Shown: positions 51,796 through 61,480, counted from the stretch's first letter. The stretch is DNA of 64,000 nt from Oscillospiraceae bacterium (GCA_025757985.1 CP107210.1:558001-622000); one strand, 5' to 3'. Notes: a model not told the origin generated them from the sequence alone. Numbers and translations are program-made.

Positions 51796-52008
51796 ATGTT
51801 CAGACGCATTACCAGAGCCGAACGGGAGCGCCGCGCCGCCAAGGCCGAGCTGGACAGCACAATGCAGGCGATGCGCGCCGTTGACAGCGCCTTCCGGGAG
51901 GCACAGGACCCATTTTCCATCGAGCAGCTGACCTACCTGCATGCGGCGCTAATGTGCCGCTGCCGCGCGCTGCTGCGCCTGCTGCGGGCAGACAGGGAGG
52001 ACCCATGA
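51796..52008 (+). CDS. DUF2508 family protein (YaaL-like)
   Basis: 70-residue highly charged helical protein: ERRAAKAELDSTMQAMRAVDSAF then DPFSIEQLTYLHAALMCRCRALL, the pattern of DUF2508 (Bacillus YaaL). In Bacillus yaaL directly precedes bofA; the same is true here, with an ATGA overlap. GGAGGGG precedes the ATG. Function unknown. Confidence 0.75.
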   Translation: MFRRITRAERERRAAKAELDSTMQAMRAVDSAFREAQDPFSIEQLTYLHAALMCRCRALLRLLRADREDP

Positions 52009-52259
52009 CGGCTTACTGGCCCTATGCGGCGGCAGTCGTCTGCCTGTTGAGCGTGGTGCGCTGCGCAGCCCGCCAGCACTGCGGGCTGCGCAGTCTGCTG
52101 GGCGGCGCGGTATGCGGCTTGGGGGTACTGGCACTGCTGGGCCTGCTGGAGCCTATTACCGGGATCAGTCTGCCACTGAATCGCTTTACGGCCTTCTGTG
52201 CCGGGGTATTGGGCCTGCCCGGCGTGACGGCACTGCTGATTTTGCGGCTGTTGCTGTAG
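52005..52259 (+). CDS. bofA: Pro-sigma-K processing inhibitor BofA family protein
   Basis: 84-residue membrane protein with three hydrophobic segments; the C-terminal ITGISLPLNRFTAFCAGVLGLPGVTALLIL is the BofA signature. In Bacillus BofA holds the SpoIVFB protease inactive until a forespore signal arrives. ATG 52005 overlaps the previous stop and has GGGAGG upstream. It ends the sipL-spoIVA-yaaL-bofA spore block; rnpB follows. Confidence 0.85.
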   Translation: MTAYWPYAAAVVCLLSVVRCAARQHCGLRSLLGGAVCGLGVLALLGLLEPITGISLPLNRFTAFCAGVLGLPGVTALLILRLLL

Positions 52260-52286
52260 GGGCTGATACGGTGCTTATAATTTTTC

Positions 52287-52315
52287 TTGCCAAAGCGCCG
52301 GGAATATGGTATACT
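52287..52315 (+). promoter_or_regulatory. Promoter of rnpB
   Basis: TTGCCA (52287-52292), 17-bp spacer, TATACT (52310-52315). Confidence 0.75.
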
Positions 52316-52326
52316 TTTTGGGAAAA

Positions 52327-52661
52327 CGAGTGGAACATACGGCGGCGGGACAGCCCGCAAGGGCTGCCTGAGGAAAGTCCGGGCTTCACAGAGACAGAGT
52401 AACTGCTAACGGCAGCCGGGGGTGACCCCAGGGATAGTGCAACAGAAAGAAACCGCCGCGAAAGCGGTAAGGATGGAAAGGCGAGGTAAGAGCTCACCAG
52501 CGCACTGGCGACTTTGCGGCTATGTAAACCCTGCTCGAAGCAACATCCGTATGGGACATTATGCGGAGTCTCGCGCGTCCCGGTGATGGCGTGAGCCTTG
52601 CGGCAACGCAAGGACAAGATAGATCGTCGTTTGATACAGAACCCGGCTTACGTTCCAGTCG
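52327..52661 (+). ncRNA. rnpB: RNase P RNA (class A)
   Basis: Catalytic RNA that matures tRNA 5' ends. Helix P1 pairs CGAGTGGAAC (52327-52336) with GTTCCAGTCG (52652-52661). Conserved core: GAGGAAAGTCCGGGCTTCAC near 52370, the AACAGAAAGAAACCGCC region, GGTAAGGATGGAAAGGCGAGG and ATACAGAACCCGGCTTAC near the 3' end. The P1 3' arm followed by TTTTT probably helps termination. Length ~335 nt. Confidence 0.95.
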
Positions 52662-52682
52662 TTTTTCTTTTGTAATCGGTTA

Positions 52683-52718
52683 AAGCACACCTGTTTTTTG
52701 AGACAGATGTGCTTTTTT
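52683..52718 (+). terminator. Intrinsic terminator after rnpB
   Basis: 12-bp stem AAGCACACCTGT / ACAGATGTGCTT (one wobble) with an 8-base loop and a T-run. Confidence 0.85.
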
Positions 52719-52772
52719 GTATTTTTCTGTTCCTTTTCTACATAAAAAAGCGCAAAACCGGGCAAAAACCGC

Positions 52773-52801
52773 TTGTTTATTTCAGATAAATCGTATATAA
52801 T
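52773..52801 (+). promoter_or_regulatory. Promoter of the aminotransferase gene
   Basis: TTGTTT (52773-52778), 17-bp spacer, TATAAT (52796-52801). The 5' leader is ~85 nt; no known riboswitch is seen in it. Confidence 0.7.
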
Positions 52802-52894
52802 TTAGTGTACGCCTGTGGTTGTGCCAAGATAGAGGGGCACTTATACCGCAGCTGTATGGGAAAAGTATAGAAATGAATTAGGGGGATCGTACTT

Positions 52895-54175
52895 ATGGCA
52901 GATTATTTTGCAATGAATCATGACGAGCTCACCGCTGAAAAAGCCGCGCTCGAGGCACAGTACAAAAAGTTTCAGGACATGGGCCTGAAGCTGAACATGG
53001 CTCGCGGCAAGCCCGGCCCTCACCAGATGGATCTGGCCATGGACCTGCTCAAGCTTGATGATTACACCGCTGCCGACGGCACCGATGTGCGCAACTACGG
53101 CAACCTTGAGGGTCTGGAGGAGGCCCGCGAGCTTTTTGCCGATGTGTTCGGCATCAAAGCAAACGAGGTCTTTGTGGGCGGCAACTCCAGCCTGCAGCTG
53201 ATGTACAATCTGGTCGCGATCGGCATGATGTTCGGCTTTCAGGATTCTCCCAAGCCGTGGAGTCAGGTCGAGAACCGCAAGTTCCTCTGCCCGGTGCCCG
53301 GCTATGACCGCCACTTTGCCATCACCGAGGAGATGGGCTTTGAGCTGATCAGCATCCCCATGAGCCCCGACGGTCCCGATATGGACAGGATCGAGAAGCT
53401 GGTTGCCGAGGATGACACCATCAAGGGTATCTGGTGCGTGCCGCAGTATTCCAACCCGGACGGCTACACCTACAGCGATGAGACGATCCGCCGCTTTGCT
53501 GCCCTCAAGACCGCTGCCCCTGATTTCAAGATTTTCTGGGATGAGGCGTATATCGTCCATCATCTGACCGAGGAGATCATCGAGACCCCGGTCCTGCTGA
53601 ACGAGGCCAAAAAGTACGGCAATGAGGACCGCGTCTTTATGTTCACCTCCACCAGCAAGATCACCTTCCCGGGTGCCGGTGTGTCTGCCATTGCCTGCAG
53701 CGAGAACTCGATGAAGTACATGTGCAAGCGCTTCTCGACGATGATCATCAGCTATGACAAGATGAACCAGCTGCGCCATGTCCGTTTCCTGAAAAATAAG
53801 GAAGGCGTGCTGGCACACATGGCCAAGCATCGCCGCCGTCTGGTGCCCTGCTTTGACGCGGTAAAGACCACCTTTGCCGCCGAACTGACCCCCTGCGGTG
53901 ATATTGCCCATTGGACCAACCCCAAGGGCGGCTACTTCATCAGCCTGTATGTCATGCCCGGCTGTGCCAAGCGTGTGGCCCAACTCTGCAAGGACTGCGG
54001 CCTGACCCTGACGGGTGCCGGCTCGGCCTACCCGTACCACAAGGACCCCGATGACTCGCATCTGCGCATTGCGCCGACCTACCCGAGTCTGGACGAGGTC
54101 GAAACCGCTTCTGCACTGCTCTGCGTCTGTGTGCGTCTGGCAGTTGTTGAAAAGCTGCTTGCTGACAAGCAGTAA
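52895..54175 (+). CDS. Aspartate aminotransferase, type Ic (fold type I PLP enzyme)
   Basis: 426-residue aminotransferase of the divergent PF12897 group described for Corynebacterium AspT. Seen: KLNMARGKPGPHQMDLAMDLL, RNYGNLEGLEEARELFA, GGNSSLQLMYNLV, FLCPVPGYDRHFAITEEMGF, WCVPQYSNPDGYTYSDET, KIFWDEAYIVHHL and the PLP lysine in FTSTSKITFPGAG. Probably interconverts aspartate and oxaloacetate; other substrates are not excluded. AGGGGGA RBS. It stands alone between its own promoter and a weak hairpin. Confidence 0.85.
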   Translation: MADYFAMNHDELTAEKAALEAQYKKFQDMGLKLNMARGKPGPHQMDLAMDLLKLDDYTAADGTDVRNYGNLEGLEEARELFADVFGIKANEVFVGGNSSLQLMYNLVAIGMMFGFQDSPKPWSQVENRKFLCPVPGYDRHFAITEEMGFELISIPMSPDGPDMDRIEKLVAEDDTIKGIWCVPQYSNPDGYTYSDETIRRFAALKTAAPDFKIFWDEAYIVHHLTEEIIETPVLLNEAKKYGNEDRVFMFTSTSKITFPGAGVSAIACSENSMKYMCKRFSTMIISYDKMNQLRHVRFLKNKEGVLAHMAKHRRRLVPCFDAVKTTFAAELTPCGDIAHWTNPKGGYFISLYVMPGCAKRVAQLCKDCGLTLTGAGSAYPYHKDPDDSHLRIAPTYPSLDEVETASALLCVCVRLAVVEKLLADKQ

Positions 54176-54185
54176 AATCTATCCC

Positions 54186-54209
54186 GCCCGCCGGTGCGGG
54201 CAAGTTTTT
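54186..54209 (+). terminator. Weak terminator-like hairpin
   Basis: Stem GCCCGC / GCGGGC with loop CGGT, then AAGTTTTT, between the aminotransferase gene and secDF. Confidence 0.5.
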
Positions 54210-54219
54210 GGAGGTTTCT

Positions 54220-56535
54220 ATGAACAGAAAAGGGAAGTCATGGCCGTTGTTTGTCGTGGCAATTTTGATCGTGCTGTTTTCCCTGACGGCCATCCTCGGT
54301 GTAAGCTATACCTATGGCGATACCAAGAATGTCTATGTCAAGGGCGCATCTGATATCCGCTTCGGTATCGACATCCGCGGCGGCGTGGATGTCACATTCA
54401 TGCCTGCCGGTGATGTGGATGCCACCGATGAGCAGATGACAGCAGCCAAAACGGTCATCGAGGACCGCCTTGTCGGCCTCGGCATCACCGATTACGAGAG
54501 CTATGTTGACAACAACAAAGATCGTATCATCGTGCGTTTCCCGTGGAAGAGCGACGAGGCGGACTTTAACCCGCAGACCGCTATTGACGAGATCGGCACC
54601 ACGGCCAAGATGGTATTCCGCAAGGGCTCTTCCGCCACGGGTGAGGAGATCCTGAGCGGTGACGATGTGGCTTCCGCCAACGCCGCCTACAATGAGACTG
54701 AGGGCTGGGTCGTACAGCTGAAGTTCAATTCCAACGGTGCCTCCGCCTTTGCCTCCGCCACCACCGAGTTGGCTGCCAACAAAGGCACCATCTCGATCTG
54801 GCTGGATGACAACAATATCTCCACCGCCACCGTCAATGAGGCCATCACCGGCGGTGAGGCCATCATCAAGGGCAACTTTGATCAGGATAGCGCCTCCGCG
54901 CTGGCCAACCAGATCAATTCCGGCTCTCTGCCGTTTGCTCTGTCTGCTGAGAGCTACTCCACCATCAGCCCGTCTCTGGGCGCCAAGAGCCTGGATGTCA
55001 TGGTGCAGGCCGGTATCATTGCCTTTATCCTCGTTGCGATCATGATGATCTGCCGCTATCGTCTGCCCGGCACCATCGCCGTCATCTCCCTGCTGGGTCA
55101 GGTTGCGGCTACGCTGGCGGTCGTCTCCGGTTATTTCACCGTTTTCCCCCGGCTCCACGCTGACGCTGCCCGGCATTGCCGGTATCATCCTCGGCATCGG
55201 CATGGGCGTTGACGCCAATGTCATCACGGCCGAGCGCATCAAGGAGGAGTTGTCCAAGAACAAGACTCTTGACGGCGCTGTCAAGAGCGGCTTCAAGATG
55301 GGCCTGACGCCCATCATTGACGGCAATGTGACCATCGTGATCGTTGCCGCGATCCTGATGGGTGCCTTCGGCCCCACGGACGGCTTCTGGGCCAAGGTGT
55401 TCAACCCGATTTTCTTCTGGTTCGGCCCCTCCACTGCCGGTACGATCTACTCCTTTGGCTTCACCCTGTTGACCAGCGTTCTGCTCAACTTCGTGTTTGG
55501 CGTCTGGGCGACCCGCGTTATGATCCGCGGTGCTGTCAATTTCAAGCCGCTGCGCAAGGCATGGCTGTTCGGCGGCCGTAAGGACGGCGGTGCCGACTTT
55601 AAGACCCCGTCCATCAACTTCATCGGCAACCGCAAGAAGTTCTATACCTTCTCCTGCGCACTGCTCGCCCTTGTGCTGGTTTTCTGCGGTGTGTTCGGCG
55701 TCAAGATGGATGTCGAGTTCAAGGGCGGCTCTATGATCACGCTGGCCTATGAGGGCGATGCCGATCTGAACGACCTGAAGTCCACCATCAGCACCGAGCT
55801 GAACAAGAGCAACTTGACCCTGCAGACCGGCTCTGATATTTCGGGTAACCAGACCCTGACGGTCACCCTGCCCGGCAGCGATACCCTGACTACCGAGGAG
55901 CTGGACAGCCTGCTGGCCACCCTGAACGAGCAGTACCCCGATAACGCCTTCGTTCAGAACGAGGTCAGCAATGTCGATGCCACCATCGGCAAGGAGTTTA
56001 TGCTCAAGAGCATTGTGGCGCTGGTCGCTGCCTGCGTGCTGATCCTGCTGTATGTAGCCTATCGTTTCCGCAGGATCGGCGGTCTCAAGGCCGGCTCCAC
56101 CGCCATTGTGGCCCTGCTGCACGACATGCTTGTTGTGTTCGGCGTCTTTGTTATCCTGCGCATTCCTCTGAACGGCAACTTCATCGCCGCTCTGCTGACG
56201 ATTCTGGGCTACTCCATCAACGATACCGTTGTTATCTATGACCGTATCCGCGGAGAACAGTGCCCTGTACAGCAAAAAAGCAGCTGAGTCTGGCTGAACT
56301 GGTCAATCTGTCCGTCAACCAGAGCTTCGCCCGCTCCCTGATGACCTCCATCACCACCTGTCTGGCGCTGGGAGTTGTCTGCATCGTCTCGGTCATCTAC
56401 CGTCTGGACAGCATCTATTCCTTCGCATTCCCGCTGCTGTTCGGCATGGTAAGCGGTGTTTACAGCACGATTTGCATCGCCACGCCGCTTTGGGTCGATT
56501 GGAAGACCAAGAAAAAGGCTGCCAAACAGGCCTGA
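54220..56535 (+). CDS. secDF: Fused protein translocase SecDF (frameshifted in this sequence)
   Basis: Membrane component using the proton gradient to drive late steps of Sec export. Frame 1 (54220-~55146): signal helix, FGIDIRGGVDVTF, P1 head and SDVM-type first membrane helices. Frame 2 (~55150-~56252): PGSTLTLPGIAGIILGIGMGVDANVI, then the SecF half from FYTFSCALLALVLVF and VEFKGGSM. Frame 3 (to 56535): LSLAELVNLSVNQSFARSL, SITTCLAL, end. Three extra bases explain the breaks: C5 at 55146-55150, GG at 56252-56253 and A6 at 56274-56279. Repaired length 770 residues, SecD and SecF joined in one chain. Probable sequence errors. Confidence 0.88.
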
Positions 56536-56561
56536 AAATCCACACAAGGAGGTAAACCGAT

Positions 56562-57035
56562 ATGAAATGCCCCTATTGCGGTGAAGTGGATTCCAAGGTC
56601 ATCGACTCCCGCCCGACAGAGGACGGCGAGAAGATTCGCCGCCGCCGTGAGTGCCTGAACTGCAAAAAGCGCTTTACGACCTACGAGATCGTTGAGACAG
56701 TTCCGCTGATGGTCGTAAAAAAGGACCGCTCTCGCGAGGTGTTTGACCGCCAGAAGCTGCTGAACGGCATGCTGCGCGCCTGTGAAAAACGCCCGGTCAG
56801 CTATACCCAGCTTGACGCTGCGGTCGACCGTATTGAGCAGCAGCTGCTCAACTCCTACGACCGCGAGGTTTCCTCCATCCACATCGGCGATCTGGCTATG
56901 CAGGAGCTCAAGCAGATGGACGATGTGGCCTATGTGCGGTTTGCTTCGGTCTACCGTCAGTTCAGCGATGTCAACACCTTCATGGAAGAGCTGAAGGATA
57001 TGCTGGACAGCCGCTCAAAGCCCGCCGAAAAATGA
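56562..57035 (+). CDS. nrdR: Transcriptional repressor NrdR
   Basis: Represses ribonucleotide reductase genes in response to (d)ATP; 157 residues. Zinc ribbon CPYCGEVDSKVIDSRPTEDG and RRRRECLNCKKRFTTYE, then the ATP-cone with VVKKDRSREVFDRQKLLNGMLRACEKRPVS. AAGGAGGT upstream of the ATG. Its 3' end overlaps the convergent DUF4363 gene by 21 bp; no terminator follows until 57398. Confidence 0.96.
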   Translation: MKCPYCGEVDSKVIDSRPTEDGEKIRRRRECLNCKKRFTTYEIVETVPLMVVKKDRSREVFDRQKLLNGMLRACEKRPVSYTQLDAAVDRIEQQLLNSYDREVSSIHIGDLAMQELKQMDDVAYVRFASVYRQFSDVNTFMEELKDMLDSRSKPAEK

Positions 57036-57383
57036 TTGCCGCACCTGCTTAATCTGTGTGCAGGCGCGCTGTGTCTCCATCTCCAGATCTGCCAGACTGT
57101 CCGTCTCGGCACAGGGCGGCAGCACCGCCATCGTCTGGTTCATCTGGTCAAGGATATTGCGGCGCACCAGCAGATTTAAAAGACCGCTGCTTTCCCGTGC
57201 CTTTTCCGCAGCCCTGCCGTAGGCACGGCGGGCTGCAGGACAGTCCCCCTGCATGGCCAGGGCATACGCGGCCTGCACCTGCTGCACAAGTGCCTCGGTG
57301 GTTCGATCCACATACCGCCCTGCGGCCAACAGCAGCAGACACAGCATCAACAGGATCACAACGGCATACCAGTTTCGTTTCAT
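57015..57383 (-). CDS. DUF4363 family membrane-anchored protein
   Basis: 122 residues: one N-terminal membrane helix (~6-24, AVVILLMLCLLLLAAG) and a helical extracytoplasmic domain with repeated Ala/Glu/Arg-rich segments. The pattern fits DUF4363, small proteins repeatedly found beside DUF421 (YetF) genes in Clostridia; here it starts 12 bp after the yetF-like gene. AAAGGTG precedes the ATG at 57383. Convergent overlap with nrdR. Function unknown. Confidence 0.75.
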   Translation of the reverse strand: MKRNWYAVVILLMLCLLLLAAGRYVDRTTEALVQQVQAAYALAMQGDCPAARRAYGRAAEKARESSGLLNLLVRRNILDQMNQTMAVLPPCAETDSLADLEMETQRACTQIKQVRQSFFGGL

Positions 57384-57394
57384 AAACACCTTTT

Positions 57395-58046
57395 TCAGAC
57401 CGTCCCCTCGGGGGCGGTCTTTTTCTGTATCAGTACGGACCGTTTGCCGTTGTATAGCAGCAATAACACATTCTTTCGTGTCGTGTGCCGCTCCGCAAGC
57501 AGGGCATCGAGCGCCGCCTCATCCATCCCGAAAAAGGCAAGGTTTTCCCTGCAGGCAGCCGTGTCGATGAGAAGCGGCAGCAGGGGCGGTTCCTGACCGT
57601 CCTTCGGCATTGAGGCCGCCGAGATACTGCCGTTCGGTTCTACCACGCCCCAATAGACCTCCTGCGGAGAGAAAATATCCCTGCCGCGCAGTGCCTCTGT
57701 CAGATCGGATACCGTGATGCGCAGCTGCGCAAGCGCATCCTGCTGTATCTTTCCATTGCGTATGACGGTCACAGGCCTGCCCAGCAGCAGCTCTGCATAG
57801 GCCGGGCCTGAACCACAAGAGGGTAGAGTTTAAAATTTCCAGTGCCGTAATCAGAAAGATCGGCACAAGGCTTGCAAGCAGCGGCAGGTCCGGCTCATCA
57901 ATACAGATCGATGCCACATTGGAGATCAGCAATGTCGTCACAAGCTCGGCCGGCTGCAGCTCCCCCAGCTGGCGCTTTCCCATCAGGCGCATGGCAACCG
58001 TGACGGCGCAGTAGACCAGCACCGTGCGCACCACCGTAGAAATCAT
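57395..58046 (-). CDS. DUF421 membrane protein (YetF/YrbG-like), frameshifted in this sequence
   Basis: Family of membrane proteins with two to three N-terminal helices and a cytoplasmic DUF421 domain; relatives with a DUF1657 partner (2Duf) affect spore membranes in Bacillus. The N-terminal part reads MISTVVRTVLVYCAVTVAMRLMGKRQLGEL to ILNSTLLWFR; the rest (PAYAELLLGRPVTVIRNGKI, then LTEALRGRDIFSPQEVYWGVV) is in another frame. Dropping one G from GGG at 57804-57806 joins them into 216 residues. AAGGAGG before the ATG. Divergent from the gerA operon. Confidence 0.82.
57398..57426 (+). terminator. Hairpin/T-run terminator on the nrdR strand
   Basis: AGACCG-CCCC type stem (57398-57421, one bulged T) followed by TTTTTCT. 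It lies inside the 3' end of the minus-strand yetF-like gene and could end transcription coming from nrdR. Confidence 0.55.
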
Positions 58047-58112
58047 CCTGCCGCCTCCTTATAAAACACCCCTGAACGGCTCACACTATCCTGCGTGAGA
58101 GGGGGAACACCG

Positions 58113-59560
58113 ATGCCACCAAAACCGCTGTACCGTTCGCTTGACGAGAACCTTGCGTTTCTGGAAGAAATGTTTGGCCGTTCCGATGATTTTTATACCA
58201 AGCGCCTGATGATTGCAGGTATTCGATGTGCCATCGTCATGTTTACAGGGCTTTCCTCCCCGGAAAAGCTTTGCCGCATGGCGCTGGATATGCTGGACCG
58301 TGACCCTGCCATGCTGGGCGGCGGGGCAGGACTGTGCGATTATCTTTTGACCCAGAGCCGCATTCCCGCCGAGGCCGAGGCCGTTACCGACAGGACCGCC
58401 CTTGTGGAGCTGCTCTGCAATGGGGTTGTCCGTGCTGCTGATCGATGATGTGAGCCGGGCGGTTGCCTTTTCCACGCAGGAAATGCCACAGCGCGCCGTT
58501 TCAACCCCAACGGGTGAGGGGAAATCTGCGCGGCCCTCAGGAGGCGTTTACCGAGCTGCTGCGCAACAATATTTCCCTGCTGCGGCGTCAATTCCGCACC
58601 GGTACCCTTGTAGCGGAGATCACAACCGCCCATACCCGCGCCAAAACCGAATACTGCCTTTGCTATGACAAAGCCCTTGCCCCGGAGGAGACCGTTTCCG
58701 CGCTGCGCGCACGGCTGGAAAATGTCGAGATCCCGGTCCTTCTCGACAGCGCCTATTTTGCCTCCTTCCTCAAGCAGGACAAGCTGAATCTCTTCCCGGC
58801 TGCCGCATACACCGAGCGCCCGGCCACAGCCTGCGCCCGCCTGTGCGAGGGCAAGGTTGTGGTGCTGGTAGCCGGGTGCCCCTATGCGCTCATTATTCCC
58901 AGCTTTTTTGCTGAGCATTTTGAGTGCCTTGATGACTACGCTTCCGGCGCTGTGTTTGCAGGCCTCATCCGTATTCTGAAATATCTGGCTTTTCTGTTGG
59001 CAGTGTTCGGGCCGGGGCTGTATGTCATGGCCGTTGCTTTTGCGCCGGAGATCATCCCCATTCAGCTGCTGACAAAGCTGGCCCGCGGGGAGGCTGCCAC
59101 GCCGCTGCCGCCCATGCTTGAAATGCTCTGCGTAACGCTGCTGCTTGAGATCGTGCGCGAGGCCGGTCTGCGCGCACCGCAATCTATCAGCCACACGGTC
59201 AGTCTGGTGGGGGCGCTCATCATCGGGGAAACCGCCGTCAGCGCCGGCATCGTCAGCGTGCCGGTTCTGACGATGGCTGCTGCAGCCACCATCGCCACGC
59301 TGGCCGTTCCGTCACTGTATGAGCAGTCCATTCTGTTCCGCTTCGCGGTGATCCTGCTGGCAGGGTGCTTTGGCGTACCGGGGCTGGCCTGCGCCGCACT
59401 GACGATTTTGGCAATGGCCTGCGGCAGTGAGCCTTTTGGATACGACTATCTCTATCCGCTGCTGCCACTGGGCAGGGCCAGCGTGCGGGACGGTTTTGTG
59501 CGCAGCATCTGGAGCCGCCTTGCCCGCTCCGGGGAGGTGATCGGTCAGCATGAAGCGTGA
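58113..59560 (+). CDS. Spore germinant receptor subunit A (GerAA/GerKA-like), frameshifted in this sequence
   Basis: Inner-membrane A subunit of a Ger-type nutrient receptor; ~481 residues once repaired. N-terminal cytoplasmic domain: NLAFLEEMFGRSDDFYTKRL, then LLIDDVSRAVAFSTQEMPQRAVSTPTGEG, NLRGPQEAFTELLRNNISLLRRQ-type signature, followed by membrane helices (LIRILKYLAFLLAVFGPGLYV, SLVGALIIGETAVSAGIVSVP, and others). Two extra bases: GGGG at 58422-58425 and AAA at 58522-58524. ATG 58113 follows GAGAGGGGG. The end overlaps the B subunit gene by 11 bp. Confidence 0.88.
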
Positions 59561-60548
59561 ATGTCCCAGCCTGTTTGCTGCACTGCTCGTCAGCCTGCTC
59601 GTCAACGTGCTGCTGCGCAGCCAGACAGCCTACCGCCCCCGGGCCGGTCTGGCAGCAGCCCCGCTCTGCGCACTGCTGCTTGCGGCGGTCGGCTGGTTGT
59701 TTGCCCGGTGCTGGCGGCTGGCCTGCGACCCGGTTTTAAGGCTGCTGTTCGGCGCATTGCTTGTGTTTTCCTCGGTTTTGGAGTTGCTGCGGCTCTGGCA
59801 GCTTGCCGACCGGCTCTATCCCGGGGCGATCACACTGAGCTCCGTCTGTCTGCTGGCGGTGCTGCCGGTCGTCTATCTGCGGCGGGTATCTGCACTGTCG
59901 CAGACGGCCCGTGCCGTGCTTTGTCTGCTGGCGGTAGCCACCGCTGTCATGCTGATCTCGGTGCTGCCGCGTCTGCGGATCACGAACCTGCAGTACAGCG
60001 TTTTTACGCGCGCAGATTTTTTCACCGCCGCCAAGGATCAGCTGACCCTTTACCCGGAGTATCTGCTGCCCGCCCTCTGGCCCGCACAGGACAAGCGCGG
60101 CCGTCATACACTGCTGCGGCTGGCCGGGTATGCGCTGGCATTCGATGTCTCAATCCATCTGCTGCTTGAGCTGTTCTACGGCGCTGCCATGCCGCTGCGG
60201 GCAGACCCCGTCCACGCCGCCGCGCGGTGCGGTGCTCTATCCATCTTCAACCGGCTGGAATGGCTGCAGTTCATCCTGTGGGTCATGGCTGTCACCGTCA
60301 AGCTGGCACTCTATCTCTATGCGCTGGTGCGGCTGCTGGGCGGCCGAAGCAAGGCGGAGAACAGTGCCGCCGGGCTGGACCGCTTTCCTGTGTATCTGGG
60401 CGGCATCTGGCTGCTTTGCGCCGTGCTGCGCAAGATCGACCTGGACACAGCGCTGCCGCTGCGCAGTGCGCTGACCTGGGGCTTTGTGCTGCTGACCTGG
60501 ATTGGAGGTGGGGCCGCATGTCTGTACCGAAGTATAAGGCGCTGCTGA
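59550..60548 (+). CDS. Spore germinant receptor subunit B (GerAB-like permease)
   Basis: 332-residue polytopic protein of the amino-acid-permease superfamily, the B subunit that binds the germinant. About nine hydrophobic segments; the pieces LLRSQTAYRPRAGLAA, RITNLQYSVFTRADFF and FNRLEWLQFILWVMAVTVKL (the GerAB-type R-x-E/F-x-F segment) are diagnostic. It overlaps both neighbours (A subunit by 11 bp, C subunit by 31 bp), so the three are tightly coupled. Confidence 0.82.
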   Translation: MKRECPSLFAALLVSLLVNVLLRSQTAYRPRAGLAAAPLCALLLAAVGWLFARCWRLACDPVLRLLFGALLVFSSVLELLRLWQLADRLYPGAITLSSVCLLAVLPVVYLRRVSALSQTARAVLCLLAVATAVMLISVLPRLRITNLQYSVFTRADFFTAAKDQLTLYPEYLLPALWPAQDKRGRHTLLRLAGYALAFDVSIHLLLELFYGAAMPLRADPVHAAARCGALSIFNRLEWLQFILWVMAVTVKLALYLYALVRLLGGRSKAENSAAGLDRFPVYLGGIWLLCAVLRKIDLDTALPLRSALTWGFVLLTWIGGGAACLYRSIRRC

Positions 60549-61435
60549 TCGCCTGCATCACGCTTTTTCTCTGCGGCTGCGGGCAGGCGCTGTCGGAGCG
60601 GGAGATTGTCCGCGCCGTGTTCTTCGCACGGCAGCAGGGACAGTATTCCGTCTGTCTGCTGCTGGCTGACCAGAACAACAATGAGGACGGCCTTCACTAC
60701 AAGACCTCCTCCGCACGCGGTTTCACCGCTGCTCAGGCCCTCCACCGGGCCGAAACTACGCTGCCGGGCCGCCTTTATTACGGCTTGATTGATCTAGCCG
60801 TTCTGCCGGCCGATGCCGACTGGCAAACTGCCCGCGAGCTGGGCAGTCTGCTCTACGACAAAGCCCAGCCCGCGCCAGAGCTTTCGGTCTTTGCGCTGGA
60901 TACAGCCCCCCACAGCTGGGCTGAGGATGCCGCCGCCCTGTATGAGGACATGAAGTCGGTTCGCTCCGAATACCGCCTGCACTGCGGCCTGCAGCAGCTT
61001 TTTACACAGGCGGACTGCTGCACCGTGCCCGGCTACCGCGCCGACAGCGGGTATGACCTTCTGCTGCTTGCAAAGCAGCAGCCCGCCCCTTACCGCGCTG
61101 CAGGTCTGGCCGCCCAGCTGGCCGCCGTGCTCTGCGGACAGACGGACCGCCTTTATACGACCTATGCGGACGGGACTGCCCTGTGCCGCGCCCGCATTGC
61201 TGTAACGGTGCAGGATACCACCGTACAGCTGCACCTGCGCGATACAGCGTTTGAAGTCCTCACACAGACGGGGCAGGATCTGCAGGCATTGTTCTGCACC
61301 GAGCTGCTGCAGGCTTTTTCCGCACTCACCGCTGAACGATCGGCCGACTTTTTTCACCTGCAGTTCTGGCACGCCAATCTGTACGGCCCCCGCAGCCCGG
61401 CACCGGCCCCGCAGCTTACGATTCTATGGGAATAA
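60518..61435 (+). CDS. Spore germinant receptor subunit C (GerAC-like lipoprotein)
   Basis: 305 residues; N-terminal signal ending in a lipobox (LFLCGCGQ), so it is probably lipidated at the outer face of the spore inner membrane. The mature part is GerAC-like in size and layout, with a C-terminal domain containing LHLRDTAFEVLTQTGQDLQALFC, but sequence match is loose and the identification rests partly on operon order A-B-C. ATG 60518 with GGAGGTGGGG upstream, inside the B gene. A terminator for the convergent gene lies right after it. Confidence 0.78.
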   Translation: MSVPKYKALLIACITLFLCGCGQALSEREIVRAVFFARQQGQYSVCLLLADQNNNEDGLHYKTSSARGFTAAQALHRAETTLPGRLYYGLIDLAVLPADADWQTARELGSLLYDKAQPAPELSVFALDTAPHSWAEDAAALYEDMKSVRSEYRLHCGLQQLFTQADCCTVPGYRADSGYDLLLLAKQQPAPYRAAGLAAQLAAVLCGQTDRLYTTYADGTALCRARIAVTVQDTTVQLHLRDTAFEVLTQTGQDLQALFCTELLQAFSALTAERSADFFHLQFWHANLYGPRSPAPAPQLTILWE

Positions 61436-61475
61436 AAAAATGCGCCCGATTCCGCAAAATGCGGGGTCGGGCGCA
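61434..61475 (-). terminator. Terminator of the DHHW-MBOAT operon (minus strand)
   Basis: Stem TGCGCCCGA (61441-61449) / TCGGGCGCA (61467-61475), with inner CCGCA/TGCGG pairing; on the minus strand seven T residues follow. Confidence 0.88.
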
Positions 61476-61480
61476 GCTGA

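Noticed and set aside
58058..58088. Sigma-G promoter for the gerA operon
   Set aside because: CACACTA is close to the -10 consensus, but no acceptable -35 at 17-18 bp; too weak to list.
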